DNA of 64,000 bases from Muricea muricata (Eukaryota > Cnidaria > Anthozoa > Malacalcyonacea > Plexauridae): NCBI GenBank assembly GCA_963855995.1, contig OY979731.1, forward strand, positions 2,071,001-2,135,000, given 5' to 3'. Positions 51,101 to 59,700 of the stretch are shown one piece after another; within the stretch, counting starts at the first letter, position 1; the number at the start of each line of letters is the position of its first letter. The position numbers were made by a program, and so were the translations under genes. The notes below the pieces were generated by a model. It was not told where the DNA came from, searched no databases, and was given only the letters and a program-made list of their open reading frames with translations.

Positions 51101-53964
51101 CAGAACAACCTTAGGAATGTAATTCTACACTGTAACAACAATATTTCAACTTATAAACGCGAAAAAAACAGCAATTTTCTGACACAATTTTTTACACAGC
51201 TCGCCACAAATCGACCTCGAGTTTGAGAAGTCAGCGCGTTGCTATGCCTACGAAAATGAACCAATCACAAAGAGATCTACTGGCATAGCTTTAAATAACA
51301 TACATCAAAAGTTTAATTCAAAAAAATACGCTTTGTCAGTGAAATAATCAAGCAAATTTGGAAGGAAAACGCGTTGCTATGGCGTTGCTATGGGGAAATT
51401 TTTTAAATAGGGCTTCTTAAACACCTATTTTCTCACAAATATGCATTTTTTCAACAAAACAAGCCATGTTATCTTAAAGTATAATACTTAAAGTACCTAA
51501 ATATATAAATTTTAAAAATTTGATTTTTTTTTCAAAAATTACATTTTAAAGGGGAATGACTACCTTAACTGGAAATACAAAATAAAACAAATTCCGAAAA
51601 TAGACAACTTGTATTCCTGATATTAAAAAAAAACAAGAAAACGACGGAGTCGTTGATATTTCGTCTTTATTCCAAAGACATTGTCTTGTTTGTTCTTGGA
51701 TATCAGGAATACAAGATGTCTATTTTCGGAATTTGTTTTACATAGACAATGTTGCTCAATAACATTGAAATCATGATGCTCGTTTATCAACACATTTTCA
51801 ACCAACGTTCGTTGACAGTTCGGCGACTACGTCAATATTTTTGCAGAATAAAAGTAACATCGCTGAGCAAATTCTTTTAAAAGCGTGGGCGAAACATGTC
51901 GGATGGACTCCCAGTAACCACAATATCGAATTACAATCACGATTTAAACTAGAAGTTTCTGTCACAAAGGTAATGCTGTTTGAAGATGCGCCAAACCAAA
52001 GCTGCATCGATGAAAGCAAAAAGCATATACATAGGCAAACGCTTGTTGTTTAGGATGCTGATAATTTGTGATAAAGTATACGCTACCAAGGGTAATAGTA
52101 ATTACGATCCGCATTCGAGCGAAAAGTTGGCATCAGTTTTCCCAACACTCATGTCCTGCTCAAACGAAAACCAGAGACAGTTGCATGAGTTTATGAGAGT
52201 TGACAAGCGAGAGTTTGTATGAGAGTTTTCTCAACTCTAATGTCCTGGTCAAACGAGAACAAGATTTGCATGAGAGTTGAGAGTTGACAAGCGAGAGTTT
52301 CTATGAGAATTTTCTCATTACGTTTAGAAATCTATAAATGTATATACGTGATACTACGTGTATGGCAAAAATTCCGATCGGAATTTAAACCAGCTACAAA
52401 CTGCTAAAATCATTTAAACGCCTATATTTACATTCGTTGACGAGACCGCTTAAAAGTGTTACCCATAAAATATACGTGTTTCCTGTCTAAATTAATCGTA
52501 ATTAAGAGAAATGTACGTTTCATATTTTAACCTATGCCGAAAATGTAACTGAATTTGGACACAACAGACGTGGAGTAAACCTTTCATTGTCAGTAAAAGA
52601 TACAAACCGATTTAGGCATCATATATTGGCCTTGGGGAAACGGCGTTTAAATCTTTTATTCGGATAAACGCATATACAATATAAATTCATTAAATATAGC
52701 AACTTATGTAAACACCAATCCGTGTGTGTATTTAAAAAACTTAGTCGCTTAGTCGATGCGACGACGATGTATTTTTGAAATTTAAAATGCCTTTTTGCTG
52801 TGGTCTTGAAAAAACAGTGAAAGAACTAGCGGTTAGCCAGGAAAGTCCAAGGGCAAGGGGAAATAGCCAAATTTAACGGTGTCACAATAATTGTTCACTT
52901 CGTTTCATAACGTGTGTGTATCTATACTATAGGACGGGAACCTGTCAAATACCTGTTAAAATTAATTTAGGATTTTAATAATTTCGTATAGATTCATATT
53001 TTCGGATACTTTGAGCTAGTCACGATAAAAGAAACCCTAAGAAATTCGTACGGACAGCATTACAATTGTACACTTGGTTCGTGAAGTGGTCACGTATTGA
53101 AGAAACTGAACGAATGTCAAAATCCACCCAGAAATTAAACAAGCACTTTTAATCATGTGTGGGTGACATTTTCGTTCACACGTAGAAGCAGGGATATATT
53201 ATTAAAACTAAGATAAATTTAGAGCAATACTTTTGGAGCCTCTCTTGAACTTTTTTGCTCGAATAGAGATGAAAAGCGCGTGTTTTAAACTAGATGAAGC
53301 GTTGTTATAAATACCTTTCCGCGTTCGAAGTACTCATAGTTTGTGTTGACGAGCGAATTAAAATCATAACAGAAGACAATTTTACGCCTCCTGAGTTCAG
53401 ACCAATTGAATATACTTCAATTTTAAAAATCCCGAACGGAATTTAGCCGAGAACGCGCAATTACAGAGCAATTTAATTACATTCATTAATATAGGCGCGC
53501 TTTACAACACGAGACTGAAAATTTAAGGCGCAAAAAGTTACAATTCTGGCATCTAAAAGATCCTTAACTGATATAAGTCAATATTAAATTTCGTCTGAAA
53601 TTTCGTCCAAAGAAATTTTTAAACGGCTACCCTACCTTGCAAGAGGGCAAGAATCCAATCCCAAAGCATTCCTAAACGCAGTAAGGCCTTTTCGACTTTT
53701 TAGAAGTTCTGTTTCCTCTTGTTGCTTTGTCGACTTAAGTTCGGCAACAACATCGCTGAAGCTTTGGAAATTTTTCGAGAATTCTTCAACGCTAATTCGT
53801 CCGTCGTTGTCCAAGTCAAGTTGATAGAATATTTCGTTCAAATCTTCTTCGTTCAAATCGCACACGGCGGCCAATTCGTGTCTGTCTATGTAGCCGGATT
53901 TATCCAAATCGCAGGAGCCAAATAACTCATCCACGTTAAAGGACCCCCATGTTTCCGACTCCAT
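30193..53964 (-). CDS. EF-hand, coiled-coil Rab GTPase (RASEF/CRACR2A type)
   Basis: Exons, all phase-compatible: 53964-53636, 42292-42143, 41225-41135, 40766-40279, 39865-39706, 39486-39016, 38596-38496, 38419-38365, 37689-37660, 37114-37014, 36547-36463, 36011-34476, 33795-33745, 33100-32861, 32253-32127, 31898-31817, 31568-31454, 31359-31240, 30505-30429 and 30292-30193. They sum to 1503 codons including the stop. Order: two EF-hands ([12 protein letters not shown] and [12 protein letters not shown]), coiled coil ([14 protein letters not shown]; exon from 40766), a long acidic Ser-rich region, then a Rab domain. Rab motifs are [22 protein letters not shown] and ETSAKDG, and the end is a prenylatable CCPT. 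Vertebrate relatives couple calcium sensing to vesicle traffic, store-operated calcium entry or dynein. The 512-codon exon at 36011-34476 contains one in-frame TGA. The closest paralogue (RASEF, CRACR2A or RAB44) cannot be fixed by eye, so I give no symbol. Confidence 0.88.
30545..31225 (-). repeat. 114-bp tandem repeat, cluster 3 (minus orientation, about 6 units)
   Basis: The largest cluster of the 114-bp family in the window, in the intron between Rab exons 31359-31240 and 30505-30429. Units carry GGATCATCTCTTATTGATCC, CCTAAACTAAACTAACTTTA and CTAAACTGTTCTTCC with scattered changes. Confidence 0.92.
32330..32850 (+). repeat. 87-bp minisatellite array (orientation 1) in Rab gene intron
   Basis: Five to six copies of an 87-bp unit containing GTTTGACCAGGACATGAGAG and AACTCTCATGCAACTCTTG. 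The period is a multiple of three, so frames stay open across copies on the plus strand, but no gene structure supports coding. The array runs to within about 10 bp of exon 33100-32861. The same unit appears in reverse at 42430-42985. Confidence 0.92.
33105..33740. other. Rab gene intron with dispersed repeat fragments
   Basis: Two related segments at about 33280-33320 and 33350-33395 share ACTATTAACTGC and CACTGGCAACGTTAGT. From about 33480 to 33680 lies a copy of the ACTTGTTGCAAC family whose left end reads TACATGGCTAAAAGCG. No exon. Confidence 0.55.
34027..34354. mobile_element. foldback MITE, relative of the 26085 element
   Basis: The arms AGACTAAACTTTGAGCC, AGGAAGAACAAAATC and AAAGTTAGTAAAATTGCC are mirrored on the right by CCTCTACTAATTTTGAGAT, CTCGCCTAG and TCAAAATTTAGTCT. 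It lies in the Rab intron left of exon 33795-33745's downstream neighbour region, next to the 512-codon exon. Confidence 0.7.
34476..36011 (-). other. 512-codon exon of the Rab gene with an in-frame TGA
   Basis: The exon runs from an acceptor at ACATAAG|ATT to a donor at CAAAAG|GTAGCG, in phase 0 at both ends. The frame is open throughout except for TGA at 35843-35841 (codon 57 of the exon), between VCVEQDL and EICSNDTC. The protein is acidic and rich in Ser, Asn and Glu, with Asn/His/Ser-rich and Glu/Asp-rich runs, and is probably disordered. Being symmetrical in phase, the exon can be skipped without frame shift. Confidence 0.75.
36627..36977. mobile_element. ACTTGTTGCAAC palindromic element with TACAC(A/G)GC ends
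   Basis: This copy of the dispersed family has recognisable ends: TACACAGCAAAA on the left and TTTTAGCCGTGTA on the right. TA lies at both outer edges. The same end (TAC-C/A-GGCTAAAACGC type) occurs at 33493. The interior is a chain of CAAGTTGTAACAAG-like palindromes. It is MITE-like with no coding capacity. Confidence 0.68.
39955..40255 (+). repeat. 45-bp minisatellite next to Rab coiled-coil exon
   Basis: About six copies of a 45-bp unit AGGAAACATGGCTAGGAAAC + AATGTTTCCTGGTTTGTCCA(C). The unit includes a near-perfect palindrome AGGAAACAATGTTTCCT. Frames are open on both strands because the period is a multiple of three. The array stops about 20 bp from the donor of exon 40766-40279. Related copies occur at about 6285-6440. 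Confidence 0.88.
40795..41110 (+). repeat. 114-bp tandem repeat, cluster 4 (plus orientation)
   Basis: Nearly three units of the 114-bp family in the Rab intron between exons 41225-41135 and 40766-40279. Confidence 0.9.
41620..41690. other. G-rich tract with quadruplex potential
   Basis: A run of twelve or so G is followed by several further GGGG blocks separated by A or AA (about 41650-41683). Four or more G-tracts at short spacing could fold as a G-quadruplex on the plus strand. No function is implied. Confidence 0.5.
41812..41972. repeat. foldback element
   Basis: Left AGGATGCAACCATGTTGTTG and right CAACATTGTTGCATCCT are inverted repeats. The interior contains further AACAATATTGTT palindromes. 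Lies in the Rab intron between exons 42292-42143 and 41225-41135. Confidence 0.7.
42430..42985 (-). repeat. 87-bp minisatellite array (orientation 2) in Rab gene intron
   Basis: About six copies of the 87-bp unit in the reverse orientation to 32330-32850. The GTCCTGGTCAAAC marks at 42531, 42618 and 42705 show the exact 87-bp period, and a 77-bp unit follows (next at 42782). It lies just upstream (in gene sense) of exon 42292-42143. Confidence 0.92.
42986..43689. other. Rab gene intron; phase-incompatible ORF at 43474-43662
   Basis: A minus-strand ORF with a possible acceptor (AACTTACCAG) and donor (GTGAG|GTATTG) exists here. Its phase fits neither the EF-hand exons nor exon 42292. It contains a direct duplication of TCAATAAAATCTCGTGTT 36 bp apart. 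I do not include it in the gene. Confidence 0.4.
43690..44010 (-). repeat. 114-bp tandem repeat, cluster 5 (minus orientation)
   Basis: About 2.7 units. Together with cluster 6 it forms an inverted pair separated by about 460 bp of unique-looking sequence. Confidence 0.9.
44470..44800 (+). repeat. 114-bp tandem repeat, cluster 6 (plus orientation)
   Basis: About three well-preserved units, opposite in direction to cluster 5. Lies in the first (alternative) intron of the Rab gene. Confidence 0.92.
45195..46050 (+). repeat. 80-bp minisatellite, about 11 units
   Basis: CACGTTTGAG (or variant) recurs every 80 bp from 45231 to 46031. Each unit holds ACTACCTACACTAGACCACC, GAGATATCTTTTTCAGGTAGT and CAAACCACGACAGCTTA; ACTACCT and AGGTAGT form an internal inverted pair. 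The array lies about 90 bp from the alternative EF-hand exon. Confidence 0.95.
46138..46493 (-). CDS. alternative EF-hand first exon of the Rab gene
   Basis: This open exon begins at ATG 46493 ([13 protein letters not shown]; ATGs at 46481 and 46478 are alternatives) and ends at AATGG|GTAAGT (last base 46138). It encodes an EF-hand pair. The first loop ([12 protein letters not shown]) lacks ligands; the second ([12 protein letters not shown]) is canonical. Its donor phase (2) equals that of the exon at 53964-53636, and both fit the exon starting at 42292. An acceptor-like CTGTAAG lies upstream of the ATG, but in the wrong phase to accept the 53636 donor. So the two EF-hand exons look mutually exclusive, the signature of alternative promoters. 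Using this exon gives 1512 codons including the stop. Confidence 0.75.
46494..47300. promoter_or_regulatory. upstream region of alternative EF-hand exon
   Basis: If exon 46493-46138 is a first exon, its promoter lies here. No core element can be named. A single minus-orientation fragment of the 114-bp repeat lies at about 47035-47130. Confidence 0.35.
47305..47625 (+). repeat. 80-bp minisatellite, second cluster (about 4 units)
   Basis: Four units of the same 80-bp repeat as at 45195-46050, same orientation, more diverged at the ends. Confidence 0.92.
47813..48054. mobile_element. 242-bp foldback MITE
   Basis: Left TTTAAAGACCGGTTTCC and right GGAAACCGGCCTTTAAA are inverted repeats. Complementarity extends about 90 bp inward through GGATCGGAACAA and CCAATT. 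No coding potential. Confidence 0.85.
48330..48715. mobile_element. candidate foldback element with repeated CGGGA motifs
   Basis: The arms carry CCTGTGATCCCACCTTGCCG on the left and GTCTAGCCGGGATCATATAA near the right end. Several inverted GATCTCGCCTAGGCGGGAT-type blocks lie between. Boundaries are uncertain. Confidence 0.5.
48762..51564 (-). mobile_element. 2.8-kb DNA transposon, Kolobok-like (TTAA target)
   Basis: Terminal inverted repeats GGTGGTCATTCCCCTTTAAA and TTTAAAGGGGAATGACTACC differ at one position. Each end abuts TTAA (48758-48761 and 51565-51568), the target duplication expected for Kolobok or piggyBac. The single ORF is a DDE transposase of the Mutator/Kolobok-like group, not piggyBac. 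The element lies in the first intron of the Rab gene, in the same orientation. Intact ORF and near-identical ends suggest fairly recent insertion. Confidence 0.87.
49334..51079 (-). CDS. DDE transposase, Mutator-like/Kolobok-like
   Basis: 581 codons in one exon with no stop or frameshift. A basic N-terminus ([10 protein letters not shown]) precedes a Cys-rich zinc-binding-like region (CPDCGC, residues 80-85, then Cys pairs to about 112). The catalytic core shows [16 protein letters not shown] (Asp209), [11 protein letters not shown] (Asp305/Asp307), a C-x2-H motif CIGH (Cys331-His334) shared by Mutator, hAT and Kolobok transposases, and [15 protein letters not shown] with Glu473 as probable third acidic residue. 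This is the invertebrate Mutator-like transposase domain type. The TTAA duplications flanking the element point to Kolobok, so the superfamily label rests on those ends. The start ATG 51079 ([10 protein letters not shown]) is the first in frame. Confidence 0.88.
   Translation of the reverse strand: MGNSKNRARKKKKIPPSRKKNIIQDGGPSYKDRGPSAKKISQNTELLRGMTENIDSTVKEGTILMDLSILCNVFDNVLKCPDCGCDIKSHADMKKKCGYSNYLVLQCESMECDWEYSINTSKKQGHSYEMNVRTVLAFREIGKGHNAMTTFNKVMNMPPPLTRRVFTKIQNEKVLPAVKKLASDSMINNAYQVRDEIANDDGECGVSIDGTWQKRGYSSHNGIVTVISLDTKKCLDVEVLSDKCQECQKWGEKINDPGYNAWKASHECKINHEGSAGSMETTGAVRIFKRSVATRGLKYMDMLGDGDSSTYNSIVESQPYGEDSIPNKLECIGHVQKRVGSRLRKLKSSNKGVKLADGKGLAGKGRLTDSKIDVLQNYYGLAIRENLDDVGKMAKSIEASLYHVASTAENPQHHLCPEGKDSWCGYKRDKEEYKHKNGIPSCIVDMIKPVYKDLSKSELLSKCTHGLTQNVNECLNRLIWDRCPKSTYVEQETVALATYLAILKFNDGDISFLKLFQDLDVTPGIFTGKASEECDNSRIKLSAKKSSEQVKKRRKILRHQRKHYIDTTEDQEGVTYEAGAF
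51584..51740. repeat. foldback hairpin element next to the transposon
   Basis: Left AAAACAAATTCCGAAAATAG and right CTATTTTCGGAATTTGTTTT are perfect inverted repeats extending inward through TTGTATTCCTGATAT. It lies 20 bp beyond the transposon end. CAATGTTGCTCAATAACATT occurs on both outer sides of the transposon-hairpin block (about 48719 and 51747). Confidence 0.8.
52140..52320 (-). repeat. 87-bp minisatellite, third small cluster
   Basis: About two units of the 87-bp family (ATGTCCTGGTCAAACGAGAAC, GAGAGTTGACAAGCGAGAG), same direction as 42430-42985, in the first intron of the Rab gene. Confidence 0.85.
52321..53635. other. Rab gene intron 1, part next to EF-hand exon
   Basis: AT-rich, no exon or repeat recognised. 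Confidence 0.5.
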
Positions 53965-55590
53965 TAATATCACCAACGCTCTACAAGAGTTAACATTTTC
54001 CGAAGATTTATCCTTTTTTCCGCACTCCACAAATTCTATGGCCGTATTGCGTATAATAGCTGTAAATTTGCGTACATTATACAAACTTATGTATATTTTC
54101 TGATATTAAATTCAGTGTTTTTAACGAATTAATCGATTCAAGCCGTTGGCCAATCAGCGACGTCGACGCCTCCAGTTAGCCAATGAGGATCCTCTCGTAT
54201 CGCTGTTCGAACAGGTACATTTAAGGAAAAAGCTAAATATACGTAAACAAATATTTAAAACTGAGCAAGCTGAACATATATTTGACAATAAAGAACCGTC
54301 AGTGTTTTAAGTGCTTGAACGATAGGGGACAGTTGATAAGCTCGGACCATGAGTTTTACAGCGCCAAAACTAATTTGTTCCTTCCGCTGTTTTTTTTTTC
54401 TCCAAAAAATATTTATCCATTCTGATAAAAACTACGCCATTCGATATTGTAACTATATTCCAGATCGAATTCGGGTTTTCGAGTTGCAAGTTACTTGAAA
54501 TGGAGCCACAAAAACACAGCTCTTTTATACATCAATACGTTCACCGCTCTTTACAATTGTCGGAAGCTTTTAAACTAACTAAAAACGAAGTTATGCTAGA
54601 AGGGAATATAACGATAACAACAGATGCAAGTGTGTGTACCACAAAGTTATGAACAGTAGCTATGTCAACAGCTTTTTCACAAGGTTTTAAACTTTAATCC
54701 CACAGCGAGCCTCTACAAAAAATAAATATAGAACTCGAGAGGAATGCAAATATTTTTGAACCTACTAGAGATTACCTTGGCGACTTGGCTAATTTCATTG
54801 CTTAGTCTACCAATGAAGAGGTTTTGGGATGCCTTGCGGGAAAATGTGTTCCGTGACTAGACATATAGTTTAAATAGGTCCCAGCTGTCTTTAGTGGGTA
54901 TTACAAGATGGTTTGCCCTTAAAACCGAACACCGAACTTAGTTGTTAATAATATCGACTCTTTTACACCGTTAATATCGACTCTTTTACACCGTTAATAT
55001 CGCCTTCTTTCACACAATATGTCTTTAAAACAACGGATGATCCAAAATGAAGACGAACAGGGTTGTACGAGAGAATTTAGAAATAAAAATCTCGTAAAAC
55101 TATTAAAACCTAAAGCTCCCATACACCAACGACATTTATTTCTTGGTATAATTTTACCGTAGACATTTTATATGTTATTCAGAAGCAGTTTAGGAGCTGG
55201 GTTCAAAAATCTAGGGGCTACGTACTGAGCGGGAATCTAACCCGACCCACCCCCAACTTTCCCAAACTTATTGATAAAACATAGTTTTACATGATTGGGA
55301 ATTATCGGAAATTTATCAACTGATTCAATATCCACTTAAAAAACACTAAATTACGCTTCCTATCGAGTAGGGTGTCTCAGCCCCCTTAATATTGCTCTGA
55401 TATCGCAAAGGCTTAGGTTCCCTCAGGACCTACAGTTAACCATGAAATTTACTAAAGAATTCTCGGTCAGGAGTTGCACATGTGTATGATTTCTTCTCAA
55501 AATGAACGCACATTTACCCTTTACCAACTATCCAACATCCATCATTTTCAAGCCATTTCTTCAAACATACAAATTTTCAAACATTCAGAC
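53965..55590. promoter_or_regulatory. upstream region of the distal EF-hand exon and right flank
   Basis: The promoter for the 53964 start is expected in the first few hundred bases. A partial CpG-richer patch occurs at about 54140-54210. At about 54945-55010 there are two and a half copies of a 24-bp unit (TTAATATCGACTCTTTTACACC). No gene is recognised from here to the satellite. Confidence 0.4.
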
Positions 55591-55594
55591 AATT

Positions 55595-56725
55595 ATAACA
55601 AAGTAGAAGAAGTTCAAACATAGTGCTCAACAGTAGCACACTCTTTACAGTGCGTCTCCATTGGCCAAAACTTAGCTATAACATTAAAGTGAGTTGATTT
55701 GGTGATGTGAGAGAAATTTTACATGATTTCGATGCAATATAAGAAGACGCTGAATGAAAACAGTTACCACAGACAAGAACAGCGCTTAACCAAATAGGTG
55801 AAAAGAAGCAAATTCCAAAACAACAAAAATATAAGTGGTTAATTCTGCACCCAAAGTAAGTTCTTCCATATATACCGGTCTGTGGCAAATGTTTAATACA
55901 ACCATTGTTCGTTTTGTACCAATTTTGTTAAACTCCACCCACTGTAGTCCATATAGTTAACAGTCAATAGTCTTCAAAAAGATATCCACCGAATAGGATA
56001 GAAATTCAGACATAAAAACGACGTCTAAGATGAAAAAAGTAGTGTAATACACAACTTCATGTTGCCAACTGATGTCAGTGGCGCCACGAAGAATTACAAA
56101 TTGCTGCTTCAATATCGACATTTTATGCATTAAATAACGTACGTATTTCGCTTAAATCGATATGGGTGTAACTTTGAAGATCTTTTCCTCCGATAAGCTT
56201 AATAAACCATGTATTAATTGTGGTAGGGTCGAAAAATATTGTTATAAATAGACACAAGTGTTACACGTTCACTTTGTCGTTCATGTTTCTTTGTCGATTT
56301 CAGAATTCGTAAAATTGACCAATCACAGCGAAGCACAAAAGTTCTAAACATTTGCCACAGACCAGATATATGATGGGTGATTTGATAATTTTCTTCTGAG
56401 TTTCAAGTGATTACATCACACTACGCAAATTTTCAAAAATTCAAGCAAATATAACAAAGTAGAAGAAGTTCAAGAATACTGGTTGACGGTAGCACACTCT
56501 TTAAAGTGCATCTCCACTGCCCAAAACTTAGCTATAAAATTACAGCGAGCTGATTCGGTGATAAGAGAGAATTTTTACATGACCTCGATGCAATATGAGA
56601 AAACGCCAAATCAAAGCAAATACCACAGACAAGGACTGTGCTTAGCCAAATAAATGAAAAGAGGAATTCCAAAAAAACAAAAATATAAATGGTTCTATGC
56701 CCAAAGTAAGTTTTTCCATATATGA
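55595..56725. repeat. diverged satellite-related direct duplication
   Basis: Segments at about 55600-55880 and 56455-56725 are direct copies. They share AGTAGAAGAAGTTCAA, GTAGCACACTCTTTA, CCAAAACTTAGCTATAA and CCCAAAGTAAGTT. Their middle (GTGATG, AAATTT, GATTTCGATGCAA) resembles the 365-bp satellite unit, so they look like old edge copies. Confidence 0.7.
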
Positions 56726-59700
56726 TCAGTGATTTTATTATTTTGTGCTAAGTTTCACATAATTTCATTACACTATACGTCATTTGGTCATTTCCACAAA
56801 ATTTCAATGAATTCCATCACAAATTGCACATTTTCAAAATTTCAGCTAAACTTTGGAACAATTAACAATGAGGAAATATATTACAACAAGAAGAATCTCT
56901 ATCTAAGCTTGTCCAAATATAACGACAAAGAGACCAGTGGTACAGTGATGCGTGCAAAATTTCAACTGATTTTAATGCAAAATGCAAAGGTTCTGAATCA
57001 AGAAAGGTAGCACATAGAAAGAGCCATTAGAAGACCAAAGGGGTAAAATCATGGGCAAGCTGAAACATAACTATAATATATTTAAACAACTCCGAACTAA
57101 GTTTTTTCACAAACAATGCGTCATTTGGTCATTTCCACCAAGTTTCAATGAATTAAATCACAAATTGCACATTTTAAAAATTTCAGCTAAAGTTTCGAAC
57201 AATTAACAATGAAGAAATATATTACAACAAGAAGAATCTCAATCTAAGCTTGTCCAAATATAACGACACCAGTCCAAAGTTAGTTTATTCTTAAGAGACC
57301 AGTGGTACAGTGATGCGTGCAAAATTTCAACTGATTTTGATGCAAAATGCAAAGGTTCTGAATCAAGAAAGGTAGCACATAGAAAGAGCCATTGGAAGGC
57401 CAAACGGGTCAAATCATGGGCAAGCTGAAACATAACTATGATATATTTAAAGAACTCCGAACTAAGTTTTTTCACAAACAATGCGTCATTTGCTCATTTC
57501 AACCAAGTTTCAATGAATTCCATCGCAAATTGCACATTTTCAAAATTTCAGCTAAAGTTTGGAACAATTAACAATGAGGAAATATATTACAACAAGAGGT
57601 ATCTCCATCTACGCTTGTCCAAATATAACGAGACAAGTCCAAAGTTAGTTTATTCTTAAGAGGCCAGTGGTACAGTGATGCGTGCAAAATTTCAACTGAT
57701 TTTGATGCAAAATGCAAAGGTTCTGAAACAAGAAAGGTAGCACATAGAAAGATTTATTGGAAGGCCAAAGGAGTAAAATCATGGGCACGCTAAAACATAA
57801 CTATAATATTTTAAAACAACTCCGAGCTAAGTTTTTTCACAAACAATGCGTCATTTGGTCATTTTCACCAAGTTTCAATGAATTCTATCACAAATTGCAC
57901 ATTTTCAAAACTTCAGCTAAAGTTTGGAACAATTAACAATGAGGAAATATATTACAATTAGATGTATCTCCATCAAAGCTTGTCCAAATATAACGAGACA
58001 AGTCCAAAGTTAGTTTATTCTTAAGAGACCAGTGGTACAGTGATGCTTGCAAAATTTCAACTGATTTTGATGCAAAATGCAAAGTTTCTGAATCAAGAAA
58101 GGTGGCACATAGAAAGAGCCATTGGAAGGCCAGAGGGGTAAAATAATGGGCAAGCTGAAACATAACTATAATATATTTAAAGAACTCCGAAATAAGTTTT
58201 TTCACAAACAATGCGCCATTTGGTCATTTCCCCTAAGTTTCAATGAATTCCATCACAAATTGCACATTTTCAAAATTTCAGCTAAAGTTTGGAACAATTA
58301 ACAATGAGGAAATATATTACAACAAGAGGTATCTCCATGTAAGGTTGTCCAAATATAACGAGACAAGTCCAAAGTTAGTTTATTCTTAAGAGACCAGTAG
58401 TACAGTGATGCGTGCAAAATTTCAACTGATTTTGATGCAAAATGCAAAGGTTCTGAATCAAGAAAGGTAGAACATAGAGAGAGCCATTGGAAAGCCAAAG
58501 GGGTAAAATGATGGGCAAGCTGAAACATAACTATCATATATTTAAAGAACTCCGAACTAAGTTTTTTCACAAACAATGCGTCATTTCGTCATTTCCACTA
58601 AGTTTCAATGAATTCCATCACAAATTGCACATTTTCAAAATTTCAGCTAAAGTTTGGAACAATTAACAATGAGGAAATATATTACAACAAGAGGTATCTC
58701 CCTCTAAGCTTGTCCAAATATAACGAGACAAGTCCAAAGTTAGTTTGTTCTGAAGGGACCAGTGGTACAGTGATGCGTGAAAAATTTCAACAAATTTTAT
58801 GCAAAATGCAAAGGTTCTGAAGCAAGAAAGGTGGCACATAGAAAGAGCCATTGGAAGGCCACAGGGGTAAAATCATGGGGAAGCTGAAACATAACTATAA
58901 TATATTTAAAGAACTCCCAACTAAGTTTTTTCACAAACAATGCGTCATTTGGTCATTTCCACTAAGTTTCAATGAATTCCATCACAAATTGCACATTTTC
59001 AAAATTTCAGCTAAAGTTTGGAACAATTAACAATGAGGAAATATATTACAACAAGAGGTATCTCCATGTAAGGTTGTCCAAATATAACGAGACAAGTCCA
59101 AAGTTAGTTTATTCTTAAGAGACCAGTGGTACAGTGATGCGTGCAAAATTTCAACTGATTTTGATGCAAAATGCAAAGGTTCTGAATCAAGAAAGGTAGC
59201 ACATAGAAAGAGCCATTGGAAGGCCAAAGGGGTAAAATCATGGGCAAGCTGAGACATAACTATAATATATTTAAAGAACTCCGAACTAAGTTTTTTCACA
59301 AACAATGCGTCATTTGGTCATATCCACAAATTTTTAATCAATTCCATCACAAATTGCACATTTTCAAAATTTCAGCTAAAGTTTATAACAATTAACAATA
59401 AGGAAATATATTACAACCAGAGGTATCTCCATCTAGGCTTGTCCAAATATAACGAGACAAGTCCAAAGTTAGTTTATCCTTAAGAGACCAGTGGTACAGT
59501 GATGCGTGCAATATTTCAACTGATTTTAATGCAAAATGCAAAGGTTCTGAATCAAGAAAGGTAGCACATAGAAAGAGCCATTGGAAGGCCAAAGGGGTAA
59601 AATCATGGGCAAGCTGAAACATAACTGTAATATATTTAAAGAACTCCGAACTAAGTTTTTTCACAAACGATGCGTCATTTGGTCATTTCCACCAAGTTTC

